From: Prunella strophiata
Taxonomy: Eukaryota; Chordata; Aves; Passeriformes; Prunellidae
Assembly: GCA_036583965.1 (NCBI GenBank)
Contig: JAZBQD010000021.1
Location: forward strand, 19,754,771-19,818,770
DNA: 64,000 bases
Direction: 5' to 3'
Shown piece after piece: positions 1 through 10,128 of this stretch. The notes beneath the pieces were generated by a model. It saw only the letters and a list, made by a program, of their open reading frames with translations. It searched no databases and was not told the origin of the DNA. How positions within the stretch are numbered: position 1 is the first letter of the stretch; each line of letters opens with the position of its first letter. The position numbers and the translations under genes were made by a program.

Positions 1-1077
1 TCACCTGTGTTACACAGTCCAACTCTACTCTAAACCAATCCCAAAGTGCCACCATCACCCAGAAGATGGAGGCTGTGAAGAAGGAGAAAGAAGGGCAGAA
101 CACACCCAAATTCCTCCATCTTGATCCCCAAAACCTTATTCTAAACATCTCTAAAATTCTACATTTTCACCCTGTGGTAAACTAATTATTACTCTACTTA
201 ATTTGTGTGGCTTGTAACTCCTCATATAAGGTTGGTAATTTTTTCCATGGCTCAGGATCAAAGGCACAGGGGTTTTGGGCTCTGTGCCGAGGTCTCTGAG
301 CCCCCTGCCAGGGGCTGGAGCCATCCAGGGCAGCCAGAGGGATGTGCTGGGTTCTGCCACATGGGGGCTTTGGGGGAGGTGGTGGCTGCCAGCTGCTCCA
401 TGGAAACCCTGCCCTGATCCACACTGCCTTGGGAAGTGTTCCCAGGGGATCACCCTGACCTGGCTGAGGTGGAGCCTCCACTGAGTGTGGCTCTGATCTG
501 TTCCCAGAGTGCATCCAGAGCAAGTGGAATGTGCAGGGAGCTTTGATTTCCTTGGAAAGCCATCGTGGCCAGGCCTGCTGCCACGTGGTTGGGTTGGGTT
601 TTTTTTGTGATCTCACTCCCTGATCCTTCTGGAGGAGTTCAGGAGGAGCTTATCCTCCAGCTGGGAATGGCTGGGAGAATCCATGAATTTATCAGACACC
701 TGGGAGGAGCTGGAGCAAAGATTTGCTGGGATGAGCAGCTTTTCCTCTTTGAAGTTCCCATGGGTTCAAGGCAGACATTTCTTATCGAGGTTGTTTTGGG
801 ATGTAATGCCATGGGAAAGGGGTTTTTGTGGAATTCCTGGGATAACACTGGGCAGGCTGGAAGGGCAGGATGTCTGTGAGAGTTGCCTGTGTGAGTTTGC
901 AGCAGGGAAGGAGCTGAGGGCTGGTGCTGCTCACAGCTGGAATTCTGCACTCAGGAGTCTCCAGTGCTTCCAGAGCCTGATTTGGCTTCCTGGAGGTGCC
1001 ACCTCCCCATCCTGGAACTGGGGTGGAAAATTGGATGTGGGAATTACTGTGGGCTTGATCAGGGGATCCCCAATGGC
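1..1077. other. Unique non-coding DNA
   Basis: No repeat family, exon or RNA gene is recognisable here. Several frames stay open for 60-180 codons on both strands at once, which reflects a GC-moderate, stop-poor sequence rather than a gene, and none of the translations resembles a known domain. The window starts inside this stretch, so its left limit is arbitrary. Confidence 0.5.
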
Positions 1078-1575
1078 TGAGGAATGGAGTGGGTTGGGTG
1101 GGAAGGGATCTCTGGAGGTTCTCAAGTCCAGCTGCTGCCATGAGGATTCCCAACTTTCCCCTATCCCAGAGTGCTCCAAACCCTGTCCAGCCTGGCCTTA
1201 GGCACTGCCAGGGATCCAGGGGCAGCCACAGCTGTGCCAGGGTCTGTCCACCCTCACAGGGAACAATTCCTAATTCCCAATCTCCCATCCATCCCTGCCC
1301 TCTGGCAGTGGGAGCCATTCCCTGTGTCCTGTCCCTCCATGCCTTGTCCCCAGTCCCTCTGCAGCTCTCCTGGAGCCCCTTCAGGCCCTGCCAGGGGCTC
1401 TGAGCTCTGCCTGGATCAGCTGAACACCCCCAGCTCTCCCAGCCTGCCTCCAGAGGGGCTCCAACCCTCAGAGCATCTCCCTGGACTCACTCCAGCAGCT
1501 CCATGTCCTGATGCTGGAGCTCCTGTGGGGTCTCACCTGAGCAGGACAGAGGGGAAGAATCCCCTCCTTCCCCTG
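1078..1575 (-). mobile_element. CR1 LINE, 3' fragment of about 500 bp
   Basis: Read on the plus strand this begins with GGAATGGAGTGGGTTGGG, the reverse complement of the CR1 3' terminus. It continues through the typical inner blocks: CTCCAAACCCTGTCCAGCC, GGGGCAGCCACAGC, CCACCCTCACAGGGAA, GCCATTCCCTGTGTCCTGTC, CTCCTGGAGCCCCTTCAGGC, and finally GGTCTCACCTGAGCAG near 1530. CR1 is a non-LTR retrotransposon that usually inserts as a 5'-truncated piece, so the strand given here and for later copies is the sense strand of the element. This is the second longest copy in the window. The inner end fades after about 1575 and no coding frame survives. A forward open frame of 277 codons that crosses it (1171-2004) is antisense to the element and is not a gene. 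Confidence 0.88.
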
Positions 1576-2348
1576 CTGACCCCAGTGCAGGAGAATTCCC
1601 TGTGCTCACCCCCGGGGTGCCATCCCCCCTTCCCAGAAGGGTTTTCCTCCCTGTCTGTGCCTTGGACAACGTTCAAACCAAGGGAGATGGGGTTGGAATC
1701 CCAGCTGTGCTCGGGGTTAGCCCAGTCCAGGTGTTGTGGTGACATCTGCACAGCTGGGCACTGCTGCAGCTCCAGGAGAAGGTTCCCTGCTGTTGATGTG
1801 CCATGTGTGCTGGCCCTGCCATGCAGCAGGAATTGTTTCTTGGAGCAGGAATATTTACACTCCAACCCTCCTCCTTTTGGGCAGGGGACAGCCCAGGCCC
1901 ATTTCTCCAGCCTTGCTTTCATTAATGCAGGGCTGCAGTTCATCAAGCCCCATAAATATTTATATCCTGAGCTTTCCTTGGAGCATTCCAAACCCTGGCC
2001 CTGATTTCACGGGATATTTTGTGCTGTTTGTTGTGCAACAGCTTTGCCATGGATGCTGTGACAGGGAATTCCCTGGTGGGCAGCAGGGCCAGGGAGGCAC
2101 GTTCAGCCCTGGAAGTGTTTGTGAGCCTGGTAGGAGCTGCCCTTCCCTCAGTGCTCCCTGCGTGGGTGTGGAGCAAAGGGCGGCTGGGGATTCCCCCGTG
2201 GATGCTCTGAGGCCAAAGGATTTGCAGCTCTGCCAGCCCTGAGCACTCAGAAATCAGGAGCTGTTTCCAAAAAGTGATGGATTTGTAATAAATGAAGAAA
2301 TGGAGGGGGATTCTGGCTCGGTTCCCACGAGCTGTGGTTCTGGGTGAG
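1576..2348. other. Unique non-coding DNA between two CR1 pieces
   Basis: The stretch next to the CR1 copy (1576-1760) could be its eroded inner part, because a long CR1 copy would continue in this direction, but I see no firm match. The rest shows no repeat, splice-flanked exon or RNA gene. Confidence 0.4.
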
Positions 2349-2490
2349 ATCATGGAATGGGTTGGGTGGGAAGGGACCTTAAAACTCCTCCAGTCCCACC
2401 CCTGCCATGGCAGGGACACCTTCAACCACCCCAGGGTGCTCCAAGCCCCATCCAACCTGGTCTGGGACACTCCAGGGATGTGTCCCCTCA
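2349..2490 (-). mobile_element. CR1 LINE, 3' end fragment
   Basis: The copy starts with GATCATGGAATGGGTTGGG and runs through GGGACCTTAAAACTCC, CTGCCATGGCAGGGACACC and CCAAGCCCCATCCAACC. It fades at TCCAGGGATG near 2480. It is well preserved in its outer 140 bp, which suggests a moderately old insertion. Confidence 0.9.
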
Positions 2491-2630
2491 CTCCAGAGCC
2501 AGGAAATGCCAATGTTGGCTCTAATGGATAAGGATTTATTGGGATTTTAGTGGCATTTGGATTTTGGACTTTGCTCTGGTTGGTTGTTAAGCCATCAGTG
2601 CCAGTGGAGATCACTGGGAGGGACAATAAT

Positions 2631-2686
2631 GGAATTACAGAATAATTTAGATTGGAAAAGACCTTTAAGATCATTGAGGCCAAGCA
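2631..2686 (-). mobile_element. CR1 LINE, short terminal piece
   Basis: Only the outermost part of the element remains: GGAATTACAGAATAATTTAG followed by TTGGAAAAGACCTTTAAGAT. The wording (AAAAGACCTTTAAGATCATTGAGGCCAA) differs from the GGGACCTTAAAG wording of most copies here, so it belongs to another CR1 subfamily, the same one as the pieces at 14976 and 45863. Confidence 0.8.
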
Positions 2687-3197
2687 TGTCCTGAAGTTTT
2701 AGGTGTTTAATTGTTAATTTTTTTTTTTTTCACTGTGAAAATGAAAATCAAATGGTCTTTCCTGAAGTTTTTTAGGGTTCTGTGGAGCAAATGGGATGTG
2801 TGGCCATTCCTAATATTTGTACTCCCAAAAAAATTCCCTGGTTTGGTGTCTGAAGGAACCTGTCCATGTAACTTTCATATGAAAGAATTCCTTTGAGACT
2901 GTTCCAGATTTTTCTTCCAAGCCTTTTATTTGTTAGAATGAACTATTTTTGGAGAATAAAAGGAGGCAAAATTATTAAGAATTATTAATAATCATTAACT
3001 ATTAATAATTTAAAATTATTATTCTTATTAGCAGAAGTTCCCGGTGTAAAGAAAAATACAACCCCAAAGTCTCTGCTACTTAATAAATCTAAGTGTTATC
3101 AGCTTTAATGAGTTAATTATCTTTATTTTGTTCAACTAGAAAAGATCTTAATTTTAAATTTTAGCAGAATATTAATTTTCCTTCTCTCTTTTTCCAG
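2687..3197. other. AT-rich unique DNA with an ATT-rich tract
   Basis: This is among the most AT-rich parts of the window. It holds a run of T at about 2719-2730 and a tract made of ATT/TAA words at about 2970-3030. At the right end, ATTTTCCTTCTCTCTTTTTC before AG at 3196-3197 forms a good polypyrimidine tract and acceptor for the possible exon that follows. Confidence 0.5.
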
Positions 3198-3251
3198 GCA
3201 GGATTATTGACTCCACACTGTGGGAATTCACCTCCTGAGCACCTGCACCAG
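3198..3251 (+). other. Possible 54-bp exon (weak)
   Basis: A 54-bp segment lies between a strong-looking acceptor (long pyrimidine run, then CAG ending at 3197) and a donor CAG|GTACTG at 3249-3257. Its length is a multiple of three. The first frame is open for all 18 codons (from Ala-Gly-Leu-Leu to His-Leu-His-Gln), and the other two frames contain stops. I do not recognise the peptide, and no neighbouring exon could be linked to it. Splice-like flanks also occur by chance in AT-rich intron DNA, so this is a candidate only. It could also be an untranslated or cassette exon. Confidence 0.2.
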
Positions 3252-3418
3252 GTACTGCATTTCTTCCATTGCATTTCTGCATTGCTGTTTTCCTGTTGAA
3301 TGCCACTTCCAAAGGTTTTAATGCTGGAATATTTGTGCTGTGCTTGGGTTTGAATTTTTCTTCTGGAGGTCTGGGCTCTGTATTTAGCTCATTGGCATGT
3401 CAGATTTTAATTGCAGGA

Positions 3419-4040
3419 AGAGGTTGATGGAACCCTGGAAACAGGGATATTGTGCAGAGTGAATTGAGGTTCTTGGAGGCCTTGGAAAACCCAAGACCTT
3501 TATTCCCTGTTGCTCCTGGATTATGTAGTGAGGGGCCCTTGGAAACAGAGATGTTGCTGTGCAGGGTGAATCGAGGTTCATGGAGGCCTTGGAAAACCTG
3601 GGAATTTTATTCCAGTTGTTCCCAAAGCTCATGGTGAGGGCCCTTGGAAACAGGGATATCATACAGAGTGAATTGAGGGGTTCATGGAGGCCTTGGAAAA
3701 TCCAGGATCTTTATTCCAGTTTTTCCCAAAGCTCATGGTGAGGGCCCTTGAAAACAAGGATATTGTTGTGTGGAGTGAACAGGATGGAGGCCTTGCAAAA
3801 CCCAGGGTCTTTATTCCCAGCTGCTCCTGGATTATGTGGTGAGGGCCCTTGGAAACAGGAATTTCATCATACGGAGTGGATTGAGGGGTTCATGGAGGCC
3901 TTGGAAAATCCAGGATATTTCTTCCAGTTGTTCCCAAAGCTCATGGGGAGGGCCCTTGGAAACAGGGATTTTGTTGTGCAGAGTGACTCGAGGTTCAAGG
4001 AGGCCTTGGAAAACCTGGGGTCTCTGTCCTGGAGCACGTG
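3419..4040. repeat. Minisatellite, about 104-bp unit, 5-6 copies
   Basis: A unit of about 104 bp recurs head to tail. GGCCTTGGAAAA (or a close variant) appears at about 3478, 3584, 3689, 3791, 3897 and 4002. GAGGGCCCTTGGAAACAG or a variant appears at about 3533, 3636, 3740, 3842 and 3950. Units differ by substitutions and small indels, and alternate units seem to share words (GCTCCTGGATTATGT versus GTTCCCAAAGCTCATGG), which hints at a two-unit higher order. Because the period is near but not exactly a multiple of three, open frames of 60-100 codons appear in it; these are not genes. Confidence 0.92.
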
Positions 4041-4046
4041 GTGAGG

Positions 4047-4725
4047 CCGGATGAGCACCTGGGGCGTCTCCGCCGCTCCGCTTGTGCTCTCCCCGAGCCT
4101 GTGTAACTCAATCCTCTTCCCAGCTGTTCCTGATCCCAGATGGAGCCTGTCAGGAGGAGCAGCCCCATGTGTGACCCGAGCCATCCCCGTGGCTCGAGTG
4201 TCTGAAATCCTTTCATGCTCCTGTCAGCCCGAGCCCCCCGCCCGTTTCATCACCTCGCAGTTCTGGCGTGTGCCGGCACCGCAGCGCCCGAGGCGAACTG
4301 GGAAGTGCTTGACCAATTTCTGGGATGGTTTTCAGATGGGATTTTATTGGTTTATGAATTGTTACCTCTGTTTCCTCTTCTAAACGAGGCTGCAGAAGTA
4401 GAGAGGGAACCAAGGCCAACTCTCCCTCTTTCCCAACACGGGGAAGCCGATCCCGTGCATCGGCCCCGCTCCCGTCACGTGCTCATCCTCCACGGATATT
4501 TTCCAATCCCAAACCCAGTGCTGCGCCTCGCTGGTGTTTTCTGCTCCTTTGTTTATTCCCCAGCCGCCGGGGATGAGCGCAGAATCCCGCTGGCAGGAAC
4601 ATTTGTGGGAAATCACATCACGTTGCACGTTTGCGCGAGGCCAAATCCACCAGAGAGCCCCCGGCGAGCGCTCGCGCGGCCACGGAGCAGATTCTGTTCC
4701 CATTACTCACCAGAGAGGCTCGCTG
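4047..4725. promoter_or_regulatory. CpG-rich patch, possible promoter or enhancer
   Basis: In a window where CG is rare, this patch holds on the order of 45 CG dinucleotides by my eye count. They concentrate at 4047-4310 and 4440-4690, including GGCGAGCGCTCGCGCGGCC near 4662. A palindromic E-box CACGTG lies at 4476-4481. In vertebrates such patches usually mark unmethylated promoters or distal elements. No first exon is recognisable: open frames of 110 codons (4051-4383) and 173 codons (4215-4736) on the plus strand match nothing I know. The patch abuts the end of the 104-bp minisatellite. Function is inferred from composition only. Confidence 0.4.
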
Positions 4726-6995
4726 GATGTTTATAGCTGTTGGGTGGGCAAGAAAGTTGGGAAGAGTCGGGATTTGTCGGGGCCTTTGATGGTTGAGGCT
4801 GGGTGGGAATGAAAGCAGCTGGCCTGGGTTGAGTAATGGGGTGGCACTGGTAGCCCTGCCTCGTGGTAACTCATTTCTCACTGCAGTAACACACTGCTGT
4901 CTGTGGTGACTCGGGTTTGCCTGCTCAGCCTGCTCCTCAGAGCTGCAGGAGTTGCTGGAAGGCTCCGAGTCACTTTTGTGGATTGTTATGACTCGGCCTA
5001 AGAGCCGGATTTGCCGGATAAAGGAGCCGAGGGTTCTTTGTTAGGGAAACGTGAGGACTTTATTTAGCAATTCCCACTTAGTGCCTGTGCTCCTGGAGAG
5101 CTGCTCCTGAGTGATGGCTGGTCCCAAATCCTCTGCTCCCAGTGCCCTGCACTAATGGATAATTTTGTGTTTTCCTTGGAAAAGACTGGGAAAAGCAGCT
5201 GTGGCTTCAATGCTCGGATTGGGCTTCACAGCTGAGTAAAGCATCCCTTGATGGCTCTGTTTTCCTGCAGGGGAGGAGAAAGCCCCAATAAACTGTTCCA
5301 GTTGTGGTTCTGGAGACAAATGTGGGCTCTGGTGGACACTTTTTGAATGGAGGTCAAGCAAAAGTTGCCTCATCCTTGAAGGATTTGCTTGACAAAGGTA
5401 GCTGGAATAAAGCCGGGTGTTTTTCTGGAGGGCTGGCCGTGTATCTGAGGAGAACAATTAGTGTTTTACGGGCTGAAGCCACACCAAAGGGATCCAAAAC
5501 TGGCTGAGACATCTGAAATAAAAATACTCCTCATCAGGGAGGTTGGTGCTTGGGCTCGGTGAGCTTGGCCCGCTCTTGTTCCATCCCCTCATGGGCGACC
5601 CCGAGTCCTGATAAAATTCCTGCTGCTGGAGCTCAGCCTTGGCTGGGGAGTGCAGGGTGGTGATGGAGGAGCTGAGCTCTGGGAGCTCTGGAAAGCTCAG
5701 CTCATGGAAATTAAACAGGCTTGGATGCAGCTGGAGCTGGGGTTGAGGCAGGTGGGTGCTCCCTGTGGCACTGCCAAGGGAATAAATAAAACCTTTGGGA
5801 AGGGCAGGATGAGCTCCCAAAGGTCAGTGGGGTGCTGGGATGGGTGTGAAGGGAAGCCTCGTGTCCCTCACCAAACCATGGGAGATTGGTCCTATTTTTC
5901 TTTTCCAAAGGATGTCAAAAAGTAGAAGGTAGTTAAAAAAAAAAAGGGCTAAAAAAAAATGAGAGCAAGAGATTGAAAAGCTCTTAATCTACTGCATTTC
6001 TGAAGAAAAAAACCTAAAATAAATGGAGTGACTTGGTATTTATGCACTGGGATCGTTTTGAAAGAGAAAACTTTGGAAACAAAAGGATAAGATAGAGTGA
6101 GAATCCGAGCTGGAAGCTAAAGCCCAGCACTTTCTGCCTTGGCCACAGCCCAGAGCTTGTGATGGAAGTGCCACAGAGGATTTGCTGTCCCCTGCTGCTC
6201 CTCAAACCAGCCCTGCACGGGAGGCTGCTCAGCCAGGACCCCAATTCTAGGATTTTATGTAGTTTTGGGGTTTTATGGAGCTGGGTGAGCGGGGAAATGG
6301 GATTGTTGGGGTGGTGCAGGAGGTCAGCCCAGATGAGTTCATGGTCCCTTCAGGACTCACAGTTTTGTGAAGAAATGCACTTGAAAATCCTCTTGTGCTG
6401 CAGAGGAAGGGATTGTTGTTCCTGGAGATTTGCAGGAGATTGAGGCTTGGAGCCACAGGAGGGTCCTTGTTGGCTGCAGAGTCCCACCACGAGGTGCTGG
6501 CCCCTGTGTCCCTGCTGTGCTCCTCAAGGGAGTGAAGTTCTTGGAGCTGACAATGCTCGTTACTCTAACGAGTTTTCTCTCATTAGACATCACAAAATAA
6601 TATTTAGAGGACAGACTGGTCAAGGAAGGCAGTTGGGTGTTTTTAGGTGTCTTTATATGATGAGTTTTTGGGGTTTGGGGTGGTTTGGTGCCTTGGTCTG
6701 GGAGCTCAGAAACGAGCAATGGATTTTAGGGAAAAGGGAACTCTGTGTCTCCTTTTCCTTCTTTTCCTTTCAATCTGATTTATCTCCAGACATCTCCATA
6801 GGTACCATTCAATTTGTCATGTTCAGAGTTCCATCAGGACAGACATCTGAGACAGAGGATGGTGATAAATCTTTCCTCTTAAACCCCATTTATTCACTTC
6901 CCAAAATAAATCATTTGGGGAAAGCAAATATTTGACTTTGTGTAGCAAAACCAGGGGAAAAAATCACAAGATTTATCTGGCTGTGAAGCCTCTTT
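4726..6995. other. Unique non-coding DNA
   Basis: No repeat family or gene recognised. Simple A-rich sequence lies at about 5935-5962. A pyrimidine-rich tract with CTCCAG before 6791 looks splice-acceptor-like, but the sequence after it gives no exon I can support. Confidence 0.4.
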
Positions 6996-7183
6996 GGGGC
7001 AAAAGTAGTTCCTGGGGATGTCCTGGAAAACCAAAAAGTGGCTGAGGGGTTCCTGGAGTTGTTCTGAGAAACAAAAAGTGGCAAAGTCATTCCTGGGAGT
7101 GTCCTGAAAAAACCAAGAAGTGGCTGAGTTGTTCTTGGGGGTGTTCTGAAAAACCAAAATGGGGCTGAGTGGTTCCTGGGTTT
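6996..7183. repeat. Minisatellite, about 41-bp unit, 4-5 copies
   Basis: Units begin with GGCTGAG or GGCAAAG, continue with TTCCTGGGAGTGTCCTGA and end with AAACCAAAAAGT. The starts are near 6996, 7040, 7080, 7122 and 7163. The copies are clearly diverged, so the array is old or no longer homogenised. Minus-strand frames read through it as imperfect repeats of a Phe/Ser/Pro-rich peptide, with no sign of a real protein. Confidence 0.8.
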
Positions 7184-8010
7184 GCCCAGTGGCCCCCAGG
7201 TTGGCAGTGCCAGGCTGCCACAGTGGGTTGGTGATGCCCAATTCCAAATAACATCCAGCCCAGAAAGAGGAAAAAGCCCCCAAAAAAGCAACCAGGATGA
7301 CTGGACTGATCAATTTTTTGGCCACTTAGCTCCAAGATTTGAAAAGCTTTCATGGCAATGGCAGGAAATCGAATCTGGAGGCCCAGCTCCCTGTGCCTCA
7401 GTGGGAACATTGTTGTCCTCAGAGGAGCCTTGCAGACGTTTCTTTTTATCCCAAACAGAGCAATTTCCTGCCTTCCTCCTGTTCCAGTCTGCCTGTGCTT
7501 CCCCAGGAGCCCTGCAGCAGCAGGAATGTGGCATCTGTCAACACGTGCTGCAGGAGGAACACAGGAGCTGGAGTGGGGCTTGACAGGAGGGGCTGAGTGT
7601 GCCTGAAATCATTTTATTATTTATGTGCTGCTCCCTGAGCTGGGGAGCTGCAGGAGCAGGGAGGATGTGGGGAACAGCACCAGGATTTTGGGCTCAGAGG
7701 GCAGAGGGGGTGGCAGAAATGCAGGTGACAAGTGTGGCAGCCTGAGGTGGCACAAGGTGGAGGTGGAGTTACTAAAAGGAGCAGATTTCAGCAGGGTTTT
7801 AGTCTGGGGCAGCTTCAGCTCTGGGGCACTTAGGAGCTCTCTTCCACCTGTTGGTTAATTTGCTTTTTTGGCCAAAACCCTTTTCCTGTCCCATCTGCTG
7901 CTGCTGCAGCCTGAAGTGTTGGCACCTCTTGGAATCACAGATTGGAGGCCCTGGAGTGTCACTTGAATTTCCAATCACTTTCCAGTGGATTTAATCCAAT
8001 TTTTTGGGTT
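7184..8010. other. Unique non-coding DNA
   Basis: Nothing recognisable. The sequence is purine-rich at 7640-7760 and has no CR1 or tandem structure. Confidence 0.4.
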
Positions 8011-8205
8011 TGTTTGTTTAAACATTAAATACTGGGCTAAATCTGAATGAATTCTCCCTCCTGGGTTGGTTGTGGGGGTCTCCTGAAGGTTTTTATGCCA
8101 TGTGAAATCTCCATCACACCTGATTTATCCAGTGCAGATGCCACCAGCAAAAAAAAAAACAAAAAACAACCAAACTTGTCCTGAATGGAGTCCTCTCTTG
8201 TAATG
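8011..8205. repeat. Tandem duplication, left copy
   Basis: The segment from TGTTTGTTTAAACATTAAAT to CCTCTCTTGTAATG is repeated 210 bp downstream. Shared blocks include GTCTCCTGAAGGTTTTTA and TGTGAAATCTCCATCACACC. An internal A-rich run (8150-8166, interrupted by C) sits at the place where the right copy has 26 uninterrupted A. Differences are mostly substitutions, so the duplication is genuine and old. Confidence 0.88.
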
Positions 8206-8220
8206 TTGAGTTTATTGATT

Positions 8221-8347
8221 AGTTTGTTTAAACCTTAAATATTGGGCTAAAATTGAATAACTTTCCCCTGCTGGATTGGACCTGGGAGTCTCCTGAAGGT
8301 TTTTAGACCCTGTGAAATCTCCATCACACCTGATTGATGCCCCCAGA

Positions 8348-8383
<36 letters not shown>

Positions 8384-8416
8384 ACCTTGCCCTGAGTGAG
8401 CTCCTGTCTCATAATG
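8221..8416. repeat. Tandem duplication, right copy with A26 run
   Basis: Right partner of the 210-bp duplication, from AGTTTGTTTAAACCTTAAAT to GCTCCTGTCTCATAATG. It contains 26 consecutive A at 8347-8372, where the left copy has A11 C A6. The A-rich run probably lengthened after the duplication. Confidence 0.88.
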
Positions 8417-9183
8417 CCTGAAAAATGCTTTGATTATCATAATTCCCTGCCCAAATATCGATGCTGCTGGGCAGGGAGGGGAAGGATAGCCTGGAAGAGC
8501 TGAGGATGCTGATTCCATTCACTTCTGGCAGCTTGGGCTGAGCCCAGGGATGGATTTGCAGGAGCACGGGGTGGGTTTGAGCTGAGCCTACAGAACAGTG
8601 CCCTCTCGTGTGCTGACAGCGCTGGGAGCTGCAATCCCTCCCAAACTGCTCCCGGGTTTTGGAGTGTGCAGGAGGAACTCAGCCTGACCTGTGTGCACAG
8701 GTTGTTGTTTGTGTTTTTTCCTCTCTGTGGCTCTAAAGGGTTTTGTGACTGAGATTTTCTTTAATATACTTTATAGTTCAATACACTGATATTGTTTTTT
8801 TTTTTTTTTTTTTATTCTAATAGGGAAAAAGCCTAACAGCTCTATTTTGTTTTATTTTGATGCTGAAGCTGGCAGAGGTTGCTCTGTCTGGCAGCAGCTG
8901 AGCTCAGGTTTAAGGTGTAGATCCCAATTTCAAAATGATCCCAAAAGATAAAACTCAACATTAACATTTGCATTTCTGGGTGGTTTTGGTTTGGTTTTTT
9001 CCCATCGTTGTTTCTGCAGTGGGACTGTTTGAAGTGCTCAGTGAGGTTCAAATCCTTGTTTTGCCAGACACTTTGCAGATTCCAAACCTGTGCATTCTCT
9101 CCTGTGCTGCTCTTTGGGCACAGCCTCCCAGTCCAGGCTCCATCATTTCACTGGCTGGGGACAATAAATCCCATTCCTGATCT
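8417..9183. other. Unique non-coding DNA with T19 run
   Basis: No gene or repeat family is recognised. A run of 19 T lies at 8795-8813 in an AT-rich neighbourhood (8755-8870). It has no adjacent element to which it could be the tail. Confidence 0.45.
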
Positions 9184-9238
9184 CATGGAATCATTGAGGC
9201 TGGAAAAAAGCTCCAAGATCTCCCATCCCAACCCTGGT
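9184..9238 (-). mobile_element. CR1 LINE, short terminal piece
   Basis: CATGGAATCATTGAGGCTGG followed by AAAAAAGCTCCAAGATCTCC matches the reverse complement of a CR1 3' end of the GAATCATTGAGGTTGGAAAA subfamily. The match stops after about 55 bp, at ATCCCAACCCTGG. Confidence 0.7.
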
Positions 9239-9636
9239 CCTCTGGTGCTCTCTCCCCATTTATCCTCATGTTTTACTCTTGGCTACTCCTTGCATGATCT
9301 AAGTTTGGGATTTATCTGGGTGAAATTATCCAGCCTGGAGCTTTGTCTGCTCTGTGGACAGATGTTAGTTCACATCTGGGTAAATATGGAGAAATCAGCT
9401 TCATTCCAGGCCCATATGTGAGATAAAAATGCTGCAGTGCTTTTAGGCTGGTCCTATAATAAATGCACCTACAAATTAATATTCTTTGGGATTGTAGCAG
9501 AACCTGTGCTGGGAATGAACTTGATTTGGGGGTGTGTTTTCTGAGCAGATTTAAAAATACTTACTCTGGTAAAACTTAGACTTTTGGTGAGCTTTATAAT
9601 GCTGCTTTGCCTGTGCCTCCTCCTGCTTCAGGAAGG
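9239..9636. other. Unique non-coding DNA
   Basis: No repeat or gene recognised. This is the left flank of the 11-bp satellite. Confidence 0.4.
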
Positions 9637-9803
9637 TGATTTTTGCCTGATTTTTGCCTGATTTTTGCCTGATTTTTGCCTGATTTTTGCCTGATTTTTG
9701 CCTGATTTTTGCCTGATTTTTGCCTGATTTTTGCCTGATTTTTGCCTGATTTTTGCCTGATTTTTGCCTGATTTTTGCCTGATTTTTGCCTGATTTTTGC
9801 CTG
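9637..9803. repeat. Satellite of TGATTTTTGCC, 11-bp unit, about 15 copies
   Basis: The unit TGATTTTTGCC is repeated about 15 times with no visible variation, which indicates recent expansion or active homogenisation. The period is not a multiple of three and the unit lacks stops on the minus strand, so all three minus-strand frames are open and give the same 11-residue periodic peptide (SGKNQAKIRQK). This accounts for the two overlapping minus-strand open frames of 113 and 103 codons, which are not genes. Confidence 0.97.
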
Positions 9804-10079
9804 AGGTGGAGGAACGTATGTTGAATAAGCAGCCAGTGTGGGCCCTGCTCGTGCTGGGTGTGTTTGCCTGGTTTTTGGGAAGGGGGATGTGTTTGGAGGG
9901 AGGATTTCTATTCTGCACTTGGGTTCCCTTTGCACTCACTCCAAGGGCTGAGCTCCCATGTTTGGATCAGCCAAGGGAGGTCAGGAGGGGACTGGAATTG
10001 CATAAACCAGAGGTGGTGTCCTTGTGGATGAGTTTGGAGCCAGGTCCTGTCTGGCATCTTTAGGATCTTGCTGTCAAGG
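9804..10079. other. Unique non-coding DNA
   Basis: Right flank of the satellite. Nothing recognised. Confidence 0.4.
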
Positions 10080-10128
10080 GTTGGCCTGGTTGACCTTTAA
10101 TGTCCTTTCCAACCCAAATGATCCCAAA
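10080..10128 (+). mobile_element. CR1 LINE, possible terminal piece
   Basis: GGTTGGCCTGGTTGACCTTT and TGTCCTTTCCAACCCAAATG resemble the last 45 bp of a CR1 element in sense orientation, which usually end in CTTTCCAACCCAAACCATTC. The match is short and imperfect. Confidence 0.55.

Noticed and set aside
1171..2004. Forward open frame of 277 codons
   Set aside because: Its first half is the antisense of a CR1 3' end; the remainder is low-information sequence with overlapping frames on both strands.
6740..6935. Possible exon after a pyrimidine-rich CTCCAG near 6791
   Set aside because: No convincing donor site with an open frame follows, and the peptide is unrecognised.
9594..9939. Lys/Gln-rich repeat protein on the minus strand
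   Set aside because: All three minus frames give the same peptide because of the 11-bp satellite; no start context or transcript signal.
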